From positions 1 through 51,324 of the forward strand of contig JAFGHL010000050.1 in NCBI GenBank assembly GCA_016930155.1: a stretch of DNA of 51,324 nucleotides, read 5' to 3'. The position numbers and the translations under genes are program-made. Positions 8,610 to 17,704 of this stretch are shown in pieces (the stretch's first letter is position 1; every line of letters begins with the position of its first letter). This DNA is from Dehalococcoidia bacterium (lineage in GTDB: Bacteria > Chloroflexota > Dehalococcoidia > GIF9 > UBA5629). The notes below the pieces were generated by a model. The model saw nothing but the letters and a program-made list of their open reading frames with translations, was not told the DNA's origin and ran no database searches.

Positions 8610-11255
8610 TTACACTTTGATGCGCAGATCGTCAAGAGGATAGCTCATGCAGGGATGGATATAGCCCGACCTTTTATCAGCCTGGCGGTGGTGCACCCTG
8701 GAGGGGGAAAATACCTTCCCCGAGATCAACTTGGTGCGGCAGGCCGTGCACTCGCCCGAGCGGCATATCGCCGGCACCACGATGCCCGCTCTTTCGAGCG
8801 AGTTCAGCAGCGGCTCGCCGGCTTTGGCCATGGCTTTCTTGCCACTCCGCACCTCGGTCACCTCAAATTCCTTGGAAGCTGCAATCCCGGGCCAGGCAGG
8901 CTCTTTGGTGATATCCTGCGGTGGGCCGTAGGCTTCCTGTTTGGTCCGCCTGGCAGGCACGCCCAGTTTGACCAGCGACGGTGCGCAAAGCTCGTACATA
9001 AGAGCCGGGCCGCAGACAAAAACCGTCTTTCCTTTTAAATCGCCCGCCAGCTTTGAAATCACCTTATCATCGAGGAAGCCGACAGCGCCCTTCCAGCCTG
9101 CCGGCGGCTCACTGATAACATAATCAACTTTAATGTTCTTGTTCTTGGTCGTGATCTCTTTAAGCTCTTTGTCGAAGATGATGTCATCCGGTTTGCGGCT
9201 GCCGTAGATCAGTTGTATCTTAAAAGCTGACTTCTTTTCCACAACCTCGCGGATGATCGACATGAAGGGCGCCGCGCCGCTTCCGCCTGCCAGGAAAAGA
9301 AGGTCGGAGGAGTCCATCAACGGCTCGTAGTAGAAATAGCCGTTGGGTCCGGTTGATTCAAAACTGTCACCCACCTTGACGCTGTCCAGCAGGTAATGAG
9401 AAACGAAGCCGCCGTCCACACGGCGAACCGTAATATCATAATACGGTTTCCCCGGCATCGACGATATACTGTAGGGACGCGATGTCCTGACACCCTTGAT
9501 CTCGACAAACAGATTGATATACTGACCGGCGCGGAAAAATGGTAGTCGTCCGTTCTTGGATTCCAATCTAAGAGTCCTGGCGCTGGCCGTCTCCTTTATG
9601 ATTTCCTTGACCTTGAGTTGCAGCCTGCGCGGATGTATGTTTTCAATAAATTTTTCTTCAGGAGTAACGGTATCTTTCAGCTCATGCGGTTGCACCTTTT
9701 GCTTGGCCAAAGACTCCTGTATTTTAGTTATCTCACCGGCCTCCCAACCTCCCTTCTCCATATCCCGCAGCACCTCACGCGACGCCATGGCGCCGGAGGC
9801 GATGCACGATTCAAAACCGCCGCCGATATTGACCCAGGCATTGGCGAAATACAGTCCTTCCAGAGGCCCGCGCATGGGTATGCGCAGGAACCCGGTGCCG
9901 GTGAAGTTCTCATCGAACCCGATAATGCTGCCGCGTGGATTTCCCGTATAACGTATATTGGTCAACGGCGTGGCAACCTCGATTGCTTCGATGTGTTCCA
10001 TCAAATTGGGGGCGGCTTTTTCCGCCAGCTTGAGCACTTTCCGAGCCATCTTGTTCTTGGCCTCGACATAGTCGGATGGTGACAGCTTCAACCACGGATC
10101 GGCATAAGCGATCTGGGTTAAGACACAGGATGCCGTGCCCTTGGGCGAAACGGTGGGATCGACCACGTTATAGGCCACAATAGCATTGCCATCCGGCTCA
10201 TAGTCCAGCGAATGCCGCATGTTTTCATATTGCCTGTCCAGATCGTAAGTAAGATTGACAAAATTTTCATGCACGTTCAGCCCGACATCCTGGCAGGGGC
10301 AGTCCAGGCCAAGGTAGATGTTGAAAGTACTGGCGCCGCCGGTCCATGCGCCCAGGCGGTTGAGGTACCACCCCGGCACGTTATCACGGCCTACCAGCTC
10401 CAGGCTGGTGGTCACGGGATTAGCGCTGCACACGACATGTTGCGTGGCTATCTCAGTGCCGTCCTCGGTCAGCACGCCGCGCACCTTGCCGTCCTTGACC
10501 AGAATTTTCCTGGCGCCGTTATTGAACCAGACCTCACCACCATAGGACTCCATCGTATCGATAAAAGCCTGTGAGAGGTTTTGCGAGGTCCCTTTGACAT
10601 GAGCAGGACCGAACCTGATGTAGCTGACCAGGCCCAGAGCATAGATAAGGAAGGCCATCTTGGAAGGCGGCTGACAGAAGTAGCCCCAGAGCTGTCCAAT
10701 GACGGCGCGGGCCTTTTCATCCGATACCAGGGGATTCAGCACCTCAGAGAGAGTCTTACCGAAATTGCCAACCAGCGCGGGGTACTCAGACGGATTCTGC
10801 ATAACCTCCTTCATGCCGACCCGCATGGACTTCATCGCCTGCCTGGCGAAATCAAACATGGTCTGCGAAAACTTTTTTATGCCTTCTGCCTCTTTAGGAA
10901 ACTGATCGCAGAGAGCGTCTTCGTAATTCTGCCTGCCCTTGGGGAGCGAAATCGTAAAATCAGGGAAGATGCTGCGATATAGGTCGGGTATATGCAGTAT
11001 TTCCACACGGTCGGAGACACCGCTGTCATGCAGTATTTTCCAGATGGGCCCTTTATCTTCCTCTGTCCCGTAGCCTGAGAGCTGGTGCAAAGCGATCTCG
11101 AACTCAAAGCGTCCTCTGAGAAATGAGGTCGCGTAACCTCCCGGCACATTATGTTTCTCCAGTATCACGACCTTCTTCCCCGCCTTGGCCAGGTAAGTCG
11201 CAGCGGACAACCCACCCAGGCCCGCCCCCACCACTACGGCATCGAAATCTTTCAT
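8610..11255 (-). CDS. Three-domain fusion: CrtI/phytoene-desaturase-like flavoprotein + FNR-type reductase + 2Fe-2S ferredoxin
   Basis: 881 aa in three parts. Residues 1-500 form a FAD-dependent amine-oxidase/CrtI-like oxidoreductase: dinucleotide motif VVGAGLGGLSAA at 8-19, and a C-terminal FAD stretch near 470-490. Residues about 545-780 form a ferredoxin-reductase module with RPYSISS at 593-599, GGSGAAPFMSI at 657-667 and VCGP at 747-750. Residues about 795-881 form a plant-type 2Fe-2S ferredoxin with C831, C836, C839 and C869. Such an order could carry electrons from NAD(P)H through FAD and 2Fe-2S, or the reverse, to a substrate redox site. ATG 11255 has AGGAGGGA upstream. It lies between the GRE and the enoyl-CoA hydratase, so it probably serves the same pathway. 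Substrate unknown. Confidence 0.88.
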   Translation of the reverse strand: MKDFDAVVVGAGLGGLSAATYLAKAGKKVVILEKHNVPGGYATSFLRGRFEFEIALHQLSGYGTEEDKGPIWKILHDSGVSDRVEILHIPDLYRSIFPDFTISLPKGRQNYEDALCDQFPKEAEGIKKFSQTMFDFARQAMKSMRVGMKEVMQNPSEYPALVGNFGKTLSEVLNPLVSDEKARAVIGQLWGYFCQPPSKMAFLIYALGLVSYIRFGPAHVKGTSQNLSQAFIDTMESYGGEVWFNNGARKILVKDGKVRGVLTEDGTEIATQHVVCSANPVTTSLELVGRDNVPGWYLNRLGAWTGGASTFNIYLGLDCPCQDVGLNVHENFVNLTYDLDRQYENMRHSLDYEPDGNAIVAYNVVDPTVSPKGTASCVLTQIAYADPWLKLSPSDYVEAKNKMARKVLKLAEKAAPNLMEHIEAIEVATPLTNIRYTGNPRGSIIGFDENFTGTGFLRIPMRGPLEGLYFANAWVNIGGGFESCIASGAMASREVLRDMEKGGWEAGEITKIQESLAKQKVQPHELKDTVTPEEKFIENIHPRRLQLKVKEIIKETASARTLRLESKNGRLPFFRAGQYINLFVEIKGVRTSRPYSISSMPGKPYYDITVRRVDGGFVSHYLLDSVKVGDSFESTGPNGYFYYEPLMDSSDLLFLAGGSGAAPFMSIIREVVEKKSAFKIQLIYGSRKPDDIIFDKELKEITTKNKNIKVDYVISEPPAGWKGAVGFLDDKVISKLAGDLKGKTVFVCGPALMYELCAPSLVKLGVPARRTKQEAYGPPQDITKEPAWPGIAASKEFEVTEVRSGKKAMAKAGEPLLNSLERAGIVVPAICRSGECTACRTKLISGKVFSPSRVHHRQADKRSGYIHPCMSYPLDDLRIKV

Positions 11256-11301
11256 CAGGTATCCCTCCTATCCATGTATATGACGTTTATTTTAATAATT
11301 A

Positions 11302-12102
11302 TCAGCGCCCTTTAAACTTGGGCAACCGCTTCTCTCTGAAGCAATTAAGGCCCTCCCGGAAATCCTCGCTTCCCATCAGGTTTTTCTGTGCATATGTCTC
11401 GATATAGAGCTGCTGTTCCAGGGTGTTGTGCAGACCGCTTTGAACGGCGCGCTTGATCTGCTTAAAGGCCAGTGGAGGACCCTGTACTATCCTGGCTGCC
11501 AGGGCTTCCGCCTCCTCCATCAACTTCTCATGCGGCACAACCCTGTTAACCAGGCCGATGCGCTCCGCTTCGCGCGCGTCGATGGATTCTCCCGTGTACA
11601 TGTATTCGTAGCAACGTCCGGTGCCCAGCAGACGCGGCATAAGGTAGGTGCAGCCGCAATCCGGTATCAACCCTCGCATAACAAAGGCCAGATTAAATAA
11701 AGCCCTCTCGGAAGCGATCCTGATATCGGCCAGTAACGCCAGCGACACCCCCCCGCCTGCAGCAACGCCGTTGACAGCGGCGATGACCGGCTTCTGGAGA
11801 TTATAGAGCCCCAATACGAACGCTCCGCCGATGGTCTGGCCGCGAGGCTCGAGCAGCTCCTGCAACCTTCCCTCCTCAGCCGCCTGGTTGAAAATAACAA
11901 TGTCGGCGCCCGTACAGAACCCCTTGCCCGCGCCGGTAATAATGAGGGCGCGCACGTTGTCATCATCCTGTAAATCCCTGAATATCCTGGGTAAATACTC
12001 GTTGCTGATCTCACCCGTCAGCGCATTCAATCTGTGCGGTCTGTTCATGGTCAATGTAGCCACGTAGTTTTTCTTTTCAAGTATCAGACCTTCATATTCC
12101 AT
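11302..12102 (-). CDS. Enoyl-CoA hydratase/isomerase (crotonase superfamily)
   Basis: 266 aa, normal crotonase length. The oxyanion-hole segments are GKGFCTGAD and AAVNGVAAGGG. The catalytic region reads GLIPDCGCTYLMPRLLG, with Asp where classical hydratases have the second Glu. PaaG-type isomerases also have Asp there, so double-bond isomerisation is as likely as hydration. Start ATG 12102 with AAGGATA upstream. It is in the same-strand block with CoA ligases and a flavoprotein, consistent with CoA-ester degradation. Confidence 0.9.
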   Translation of the reverse strand: MEYEGLILEKKNYVATLTMNRPHRLNALTGEISNEYLPRIFRDLQDDDNVRALIITGAGKGFCTGADIVIFNQAAEEGRLQELLEPRGQTIGGAFVLGLYNLQKPVIAAVNGVAAGGGVSLALLADIRIASERALFNLAFVMRGLIPDCGCTYLMPRLLGTGRCYEYMYTGESIDAREAERIGLVNRVVPHEKLMEEAEALAARIVQGPPLAFKQIKRAVQSGLHNTLEQQLYIETYAQKNLMGSEDFREGLNCFREKRLPKFKGR

Positions 12103-12161
12103 GTCTATATCCTTATCTATTTTCTACACGGGCGGGCCCGTCCTTTACCTGATGTCCATGA

Positions 12162-13304
12162 TCAGGACTTAACGGTCACCTCCGACGGGAATTGTTTTTG
12201 CATTATCTCCACGGCGCCACCGATGATATCGTCCATAACCTCCTGACTACTTCTGATCTTTTTGATCAGACCGGTTATCTGTCCGGCAAACATGGGGTAG
12301 TATTCGGCTTCGCCTTTCTCCATCATACCCTGCAGCAGATCGGAGACCAGCATGCTCTGCAGGGGCATGGGCAGGGTTTTGAGACCCGACTTTTCCCAGG
12401 CCTCATTGAGCATATTTCTAAAAGCTCTGGTGGTCTTGCCGCTGTAAATACGGCTGATCTGCTCTGCCTCTTCGTCGCACTCGATGAGTTTGCGATAGTA
12501 TGCCTCGATGGTGGGTTTATTGAGCATTCCCAGCTCGGCGAAATCCCAGAAACATTCATGGGTGGCTAAAAAGGCTGTCCCGCACCAGGCGCCGATGGCG
12601 CCCAGCGCCAGTGCAGCAACCAGTCCCCGTCCGTCGGCTATACCGCCAGCAGCAACCACGGGCGTGGGAGCCACGGCGTCCACTACCTGTGGAACGAGGG
12701 CGAAGGTACCTATCCTTCCCGTATGCCCGCCGGCGTCATGTCCCTGGGCTATAATGATGTCAGCCCCCATCTTTTTAATCCGAACTGCATTGCGCACGTT
12801 GCCGACCAGCGAAACGATCTTGATTCCCGCCTCATGCGCCTCGGGGATGAGCCAGTCGGGCGTGCCCAATCCGAGGGCAAAGAAGGGCACTTTCTCCTCT
12901 TTCACCACCTGGAACTGGCTTCTGCCGAATTCTTCCGAGATGGGCCATTCTTTCATCTTGGCGCCCTCGACGCCGAAATCCCTGGCCATCTTACGGATAA
13001 ATTCCGTATGCTCCTGCGGTATGTAGTCCTTGAGCTTATCCAGGTCGAAATCCTTGGGGATAGAGGCCGGCAGCAATATATCTACGCCGAATGGTTTGTC
13101 GGTCAGCGAGCGAATTTTTCTGATCCATGATCTCAGCTCTTCAGGCCATAAGAACGTGGCGCCGAGCATTCCCAGGCCGCCGGCATTGGAAACCGCGGCG
13201 GTCAAAGTATAACCGCCTGCGGTCCCCATCCCTGCCAGCATCACCGGGTATTCGACACCAAGGATATCGCAGAGTTCGGTGCGGAATACGGGACGCTTTT
13301 TCAT
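12162..13304 (-). CDS. Nitronate-monooxygenase-like FMN TIM-barrel protein
   Basis: 380 aa, 2-nitropropane dioxygenase / FabK-like fold. Signature segments are VEYPVMLAGMGTAGG at the N-terminus, AQGHDAGGHTGRIGT (phosphate and active-site His region) and VVAAGGIADGRGLVAAL with GAIGAWCGTAFLAT near the FMN phosphate site. Many members annotated this way in anaerobes sit in acyl-CoA clusters and are more likely enoyl reductases than nitronate oxidases. That is plausible here but not shown. Start ATG 13304 has GAGGAG upstream; it follows the next synthetase by 17 bases, so they are one operon. Confidence 0.88.
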   Translation of the reverse strand: MKKRPVFRTELCDILGVEYPVMLAGMGTAGGYTLTAAVSNAGGLGMLGATFLWPEELRSWIRKIRSLTDKPFGVDILLPASIPKDFDLDKLKDYIPQEHTEFIRKMARDFGVEGAKMKEWPISEEFGRSQFQVVKEEKVPFFALGLGTPDWLIPEAHEAGIKIVSLVGNVRNAVRIKKMGADIIIAQGHDAGGHTGRIGTFALVPQVVDAVAPTPVVAAGGIADGRGLVAALALGAIGAWCGTAFLATHECFWDFAELGMLNKPTIEAYYRKLIECDEEAEQISRIYSGKTTRAFRNMLNEAWEKSGLKTLPMPLQSMLVSDLLQGMMEKGEAEYYPMFAGQITGLIKKIRSSQEVMDDIIGGAVEIMQKQFPSEVTVKS

Positions 13305-13321
13305 TTCTTCTCCTCGGTAAT

Positions 13322-15022
13322 TTACTTGGGTTTCTGTGTCATCATGGTGCGCAGTTCCCTCTTAAGAATCTTGCCAACCGCGCTGGTAGGAAGGCTATCG
13401 TAGAATTCTATGCGCTTCGGTACCTTGTAAGGAGCTACCTTGCCCTTAAGATACTCGATAATCTTGGCTTTTTCAGCATCGCTTTTCTCGATGCCGGGCT
13501 TAAGGATGATGGCCGATGCTACGATCTCGGAGCCGGGCCGGTTCGGATCCTGGATACCCACCGTTGCGCCCATATCGACGTCGGGGTGCTCGCAGATCAC
13601 GTCATCCAGCTCGCGGGTGAATACCTTGAAACCCGAGACATTGACCATGTCCTTGAGCCTGTCGACTATGGTTACGAATCCTTCCTCATCCATCTTGCCG
13701 ATATCCCCGGTATGGAACCACCCATCCCGCAGCACGTTGGCAGTCTCCTGCGGTTTCCTGAAATAGCCCTTGGTGAAAACCTGTGGTCCCTTGACAGCCA
13801 CCTCTCCCGGCTCGCCGAAGGGAAGCGCCTCCCCCGTCCCTGGATCGACTATTTTGATCAGCGTATCAGGGAAGGGGATACCAACTGCGCCGGGCTTCTT
13901 CTTTCCATAGCGCGGATTGGCGGTGATGATAGGGCTGGTCTCAGTCAGGCCGTATACCTCCACCAGCTTGCTCTCCCCCACTATCTTTTCGAAGTCCTTG
14001 ATATATTCAGGAGGGAACGGCGCTGCGCCGCTGGCGAAATACTGTACATCGCTGAAATCGTAGTCGCGGAATCCCGGCTGCTTCATCAGCTCCAGGTACA
14101 CCGTCGGCACGTTGCCGATGATATTCGGCCGATACTTTTTCATGTTCTTGATAATGAACTGCTGGTCGCGCGGATTGGGCACAGCTATCAGAGTGATGGC
14201 CCTTGACATCATCGCCATGCAAACCAGCAGGCCTGCGATATGGAAGAGCGGGAAGGCGGTCATGCCGACCACGGCTCCCATCTTGGTGTCCAGCCAGGTC
14301 GTTACCTGAAACATCTGGCTCACCATGTTACGATGGGTCAATTCTGCGCCCTTGGGCAGGCCGGTGGTGCCTCCCGTATACTGCATGACACAGGTATCAT
14401 CCATGCTGACCTTCTCCGCCACGAAAGTCGCCGGCATGCTCTTCATCACATCCTTGAAATGGTAAATCTCTATACCGGGTATTGGCAGCACCTTGCCTGT
14501 GGGTATCTTTTTCAGCATTTTCCCCATAGTGGCCAGCACAGGGGAAAGGTAATCGGCAATGCCGGTAAACACGATGGCCTTAAGATCGGTGCCCCCGATG
14601 CCCTTGATCACCCGCGGATAGAGGGCGTCGAGCGTAACCAGCACCTTGGCGCCGGAATCCTTAAGCTGATGGTTAAGTTCCTCCGCCGTAAGCAGTGGGC
14701 TCACGCCGGTCAGCACGCAGCCTGCCTTCTGTATGCCCAGCAAGCCGATGTAGTAAGCCGGCAGATTGGGAAGGTTTATGCCCACCGTGTCGCCTTTTTT
14801 CAGGCCGACTTTCTTGAGCAGATTGGCAAAACGGTTGGACATCTCGTCCATCTGTTTGAAAGTAAAAGGGGTGCCCATGTAGTGAAGGCCCACGCGTTTG
14901 GGATCATGTTTGAATGCCGGTTCCACCGTTTCCCAAAAAGTCGTCTCAGGATACTGCAGCGTTGCAGGCACGTGCTTGTCGTAAAATGCCAGCCAGGGCT
15001 TTTTTCCGTAAATGTCCTCCAT
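13322..15022 (-). CDS. Long-chain-type acyl-CoA synthetase (AMP-forming)
   Basis: 566 aa ANL enzyme with QYTGGTTGLPKGAELTHRN, EVYGLTETSP, HTGDIGKMDEEG, DRLKDMV and C-terminal GKILKREL motifs. It is more divergent from the two tandem synthetases at 144-3587 than they are from each other. ATG 15022 has AGGAGGT upstream. It is the first gene of the minus-strand block that continues through the NMO-like protein, enoyl-CoA hydratase, fusion oxidoreductase, GRE and activase. An extended -10 promoter sits about 100 bases upstream. Confidence 0.92.
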   Translation of the reverse strand: MEDIYGKKPWLAFYDKHVPATLQYPETTFWETVEPAFKHDPKRVGLHYMGTPFTFKQMDEMSNRFANLLKKVGLKKGDTVGINLPNLPAYYIGLLGIQKAGCVLTGVSPLLTAEELNHQLKDSGAKVLVTLDALYPRVIKGIGGTDLKAIVFTGIADYLSPVLATMGKMLKKIPTGKVLPIPGIEIYHFKDVMKSMPATFVAEKVSMDDTCVMQYTGGTTGLPKGAELTHRNMVSQMFQVTTWLDTKMGAVVGMTAFPLFHIAGLLVCMAMMSRAITLIAVPNPRDQQFIIKNMKKYRPNIIGNVPTVYLELMKQPGFRDYDFSDVQYFASGAAPFPPEYIKDFEKIVGESKLVEVYGLTETSPIITANPRYGKKKPGAVGIPFPDTLIKIVDPGTGEALPFGEPGEVAVKGPQVFTKGYFRKPQETANVLRDGWFHTGDIGKMDEEGFVTIVDRLKDMVNVSGFKVFTRELDDVICEHPDVDMGATVGIQDPNRPGSEIVASAIILKPGIEKSDAEKAKIIEYLKGKVAPYKVPKRIEFYDSLPTSAVGKILKRELRTMMTQKPK

Positions 15023-15126
15023 GTAACAACCTCCTGCCTATTTATTTTTATATAAACGTGACCGCTTATATTGCGTCCCGGCAATGCCCTAACAGATTAC
15101 CACAGTAAAAAACATTTTACAACAAT

Positions 15127-15135
15127 ATTATAGCA
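15127..15135 (-). promoter_or_regulatory. Extended -10 promoter for the catabolic block
   Basis: Minus strand TGC-TATAAT (TATAAT at 15127-15132, TG at 15134-15135). No good -35 at 17 bases, as is usual for extended -10 promoters. It predicts a leader of about 100 bases before the synthetase at 15022. Confidence 0.5.
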
Positions 15136-15214
15136 GAAACGAGACTAAAATACGTTAGCTGACGAGTCAATCAATATTTTATGGATTCTTCCTCATTTAT
15201 TTTAAAAATCCTGC

Positions 15215-16021
15215 TCAATAAGGATTCAGCCACAGCCATATATAGAGAAGGCCGATCAGAATGAAAAGTGCGGCCATAGCTACTCGTATGAATTTTTCCG
15301 CCCTGCCGATGGCATTTATCCATTTTGCGGCGCCGACCACACCCAGCGAGAGCAGTGTGCCGAATAACAATACTGGAAGGCCGGTGCCCAGCGCAAACAG
15401 GGCAGGCAATCCCACACCAACCCGGGTCTTAAACGCAAGAGGTATCAGTACACCGAAGAAGAGCACCGCGCTGTAGGGACAAAATGCCAGGGCCAGGACA
15501 ACGCCCAGCGGCAGGGCGCCCAGCATGCCCATGTCGGCCAGCCTGCCTGCAGCCTTTGCCACTGCGCTCCCATGCTCTCCCAGAGATATCCTGTCCAGGA
15601 AAAGCATAACGAGGCCGACTAATATCAGCAGCGGACCCGTGGCCTTCTCTCCGAAATACTGAAGGAAGTTGGCGATCGCCGGTATGCTCAATCCGGCATA
15701 AATGATGAGCATCCCCAGCACGGAGTAGGTTATCATCCTGCCCAGTGTGTACAGGGCGCCGCTGGTGACGGCGAACCTGCGATCGGATATCCTGCGGCTG
15801 ATATAAGCCACCGCCGCCAGGTTGGTGGCAAGTGTACATGGCCCGATGGCTGCCATCACGCCAAGCAGGAAGGCGGAGAAGCCGGGCAGGCTGATATCGT
15901 TTAAAAGCCCCTGTGCATCCACGCGCTCCATTTTGAGCAATCCGGTAACCTGTGTCAATTCGCTTTTTATCATTGATATAAATGCCGTATCAGCCGGAGA
16001 GACCTTTTGACCCAATCCCAC
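15215..16021 (-). CDS. CcdA/DsbD-like (ArsG-type) multi-pass membrane protein
   Basis: 268 aa, with about six hydrophobic segments. The paired motifs GPCTLATNLAAVAYI (first half) and LAFCPYSAVLFFG (second half) each carry one Cys in a Pro-Cys or Cys-Pro setting, as in CcdA/DsbD thiol-disulfide transporters and the ArsG-like subfamily. Its role could be moving reducing power across the membrane or exporting a thiol-reactive compound. I chose GTG 16021 because AAGGAG ends five bases upstream; an earlier GTG at 16027 overlaps the ribosome site. It is transcribed divergently from the MarR gene, with 72 bases between, so MarR control is likely. Confidence 0.8.
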   Translation of the reverse strand: MGLGQKVSPADTAFISMIKSELTQVTGLLKMERVDAQGLLNDISLPGFSAFLLGVMAAIGPCTLATNLAAVAYISRRISDRRFAVTSGALYTLGRMITYSVLGMLIIYAGLSIPAIANFLQYFGEKATGPLLILVGLVMLFLDRISLGEHGSAVAKAAGRLADMGMLGALPLGVVLALAFCPYSAVLFFGVLIPLAFKTRVGVGLPALFALGTGLPVLLFGTLLSLGVVGAAKWINAIGRAEKFIRVAMAALFILIGLLYIWLWLNPY

Positions 16022-16057
16022 CGCCACTCCTTGACAAATAAACTCGCAATTATTATA

Positions 16058-16067
16058 TTGTATACAA
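16058..16067. promoter_or_regulatory. Palindrome TTGTATACAA, candidate MarR operator
   Basis: A perfect 10-bp palindrome in the AT-rich 72-base gap between the divergent permease and MarR genes. Placement and symmetry fit an autoregulated MarR operator; binding is inferred. Confidence 0.45.
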
Positions 16068-16093
16068 ATAATTTGTGCTAAAAATATTCAATT

Positions 16094-16522
16094 ATGGCAA
16101 ATGAACTGGAAGGGTACATCTGCTTCAATGTCGGCCGTGTGATGCGCCGTGTCTATGAGCACTATGATTCGCGTCTTTCGCCTTTCAACCTGACCACCCC
16201 GCAGTACATGGTTTTCAGCGCCCTCTGGATAGGCGACGGGATCACCATCGGCGAGCTGGGGCAGCGTGTGGCTCTGGACGGTTCAACCATTACCGGCATA
16301 CTCGACCGCATGGAAAAAAACGGCTACGTGGAACGCAGGCCTAACACGGAGGACCGCAGGTCGGCGCTGGTTTACCTAACGGATAAGGCAAGGAAGGTCG
16401 GCCCGCGCATCATCGGTTTCGCGGACGAGTTGGACGCCTCCATTCGCAAGAACTTCCCTGCACAGGATATGGCGGTATTCGAGCGTGTGTTGCGCCAACT
16501 GAGCCATTCGCAGATAGGTTGA
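16094..16522 (+). CDS. MarR-family winged-helix transcriptional regulator
   Basis: 142 aa, typical MarR length. The winged HTH lies around residues 50-100 (ISAL..GITIGELGQRVALDGSTITGI, then the wing DRMEKNGYVERRPNTEDRR with the usual DxRS/A). MarR dimers normally repress a divergent neighbour and are released by a small ligand. Here the target is probably the CcdA/ArsG-like permease. No Shine-Dalgarno is evident in AAAATATTCAATT before the ATG, so the message may have a very short leader. Confidence 0.9.
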   Translation: MANELEGYICFNVGRVMRRVYEHYDSRLSPFNLTTPQYMVFSALWIGDGITIGELGQRVALDGSTITGILDRMEKNGYVERRPNTEDRRSALVYLTDKARKVGPRIIGFADELDASIRKNFPAQDMAVFERVLRQLSHSQIG

Positions 16523-16541
16523 ACAGGCAAAATCCTCATAT

Positions 16542-16570
16542 TTGCCAATATTTACCGCGGCAATTATACT
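16542..16570 (+). promoter_or_regulatory. Predicted sigma-70 promoter for the TolB-like lipoprotein
   Basis: TTGCCA (16542-16547), 17-base spacer, TATACT (16565-16570). Predicts a leader of about 33 bases with AAGGAG before the ATG at 16610. Confidence 0.55.
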
Positions 16571-16609
16571 TTCCTGAAACAAGATACTTCAGCCCAAGGA
16601 GATATCACC

Positions 16610-17617
16610 ATGTCTAATTTGAAATTGTATAAACTGATGTGCCTTATCGGTCTGCTCGCGCTGTCGTTTTCATCGTTATTTGCCTGCGCAGCACCGGCCA
16701 CAAAATACCAACCCTCATATCTCCCGGGGCTGGTGGCTTTTGCATCCGACCGGGATGACAAGATTCACATATATACGATATGCCCTGATGGCACAGATCT
16801 GAGATCGCTATTGGTAGATAACATCACAGCCGACGGCACGCCCGACTGGTCGCCGGATGGCCAAAGGATCGCATTTAGCTCCAATCAATCTCAAAATTAT
16901 CAGATATGGAGCATGAATGCTGACGGCAGTGACCGCAGAAAGCTAACCGACTTAAAGGGACGCAGCGCATTACCCAAATGGTCGCCTGATGGCTCCAAAA
17001 TAGTATTTATTTCTCAGGTCATCAATGATGTCGGCATATTTGACCTTGAGCTATTTGCAATGAATTCCGATGGTACAAACGTCCGGCAACTTACCGATAG
17101 CGCTACCCGGGAAAAACATGAAGAGTCAGCTTTCGAAGCAGCTGGCCATGCCCACAGTCACACTGCAGACTGGAACAGCGCGCCCACCTGGTCGCCGGAC
17201 AGCTCCAAAATCCTTTTCGCCTCCAACCGCGATCGCGATGCCGTAACACCAATCCTGTACACAATGAATGCGGACGGCAGCGATCAGAAGAAGTTCGGCC
17301 TTTTTGTTGACGTGGACGGGTCCGAGCCGGACTGGTCGCCTGTCACAAACAAAATCGTCTGGGTCAGGGGCACCGCCGCCAAAGGCGATATCTGGGTCAT
17401 GGATGCGTCATCCCCCTTCCCTTTAATAACAGCCAGGAAGCTTACAGACAATATCGATGATAACCGCAACCCGGCATGGTCCCCCGACGGAACTCAAATA
17501 GCCTTCACCTCAGATACCAGCGGCAACACGGACATCTACATCATGAACGCCGACGGCAGCAATATCCGCCGCCTGATCTACGGCGAATTCAACAACATGA
17601 ATCCGGCCTGGAGATAA
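16610..17617 (+). CDS. TolB-like beta-propeller lipoprotein (PD40/WD40-like repeats)
   Basis: 335 aa. N-terminal hydrophobic signal ends in LFAC, a lipobox with Cys at about residue 26, so it is probably a lipoprotein. The rest is a propeller of six blades marked by WSPDG-type repeats (PDWSPDGQ, PKWSPDGS, PTWSPDSS, PDWSPVTN, PAWSPDGT, PAWR), each followed by an IY-MNADGS strand. TolB itself works with Pal in outer-membrane bacteria, but no tol/pal genes are here, so I treat it as an isolated surface propeller of unknown partner. AAGGAG precedes the ATG. A strong terminator follows. Confidence 0.87.
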   Translation: MSNLKLYKLMCLIGLLALSFSSLFACAAPATKYQPSYLPGLVAFASDRDDKIHIYTICPDGTDLRSLLVDNITADGTPDWSPDGQRIAFSSNQSQNYQIWSMNADGSDRRKLTDLKGRSALPKWSPDGSKIVFISQVINDVGIFDLELFAMNSDGTNVRQLTDSATREKHEESAFEAAGHAHSHTADWNSAPTWSPDSSKILFASNRDRDAVTPILYTMNADGSDQKKFGLFVDVDGSEPDWSPVTNKIVWVRGTAAKGDIWVMDASSPFPLITARKLTDNIDDNRNPAWSPDGTQIAFTSDTSGNTDIYIMNADGSNIRRLIYGEFNNMNPAWR

Positions 17618-17656
17618 CCGCCAACCACATAGCCAATCGCAGCATCAACAGGACAC

Positions 17657-17690
17657 AACAGCCGATGTCATTAACAGCATCGGCTGTTTT
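17657..17690 (+). terminator. Rho-independent terminator after the TolB-like gene
   Basis: An 11-bp perfect stem (AACAGCCGATG / CATCGGCTGTT), 10-base loop, then TTTT AAT. It separates the lipoprotein gene from the SOS-type promoter 15 bases further on. Confidence 0.85.
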
Positions 17691-17704
17691 AATGCCATCC
17701 CAAT

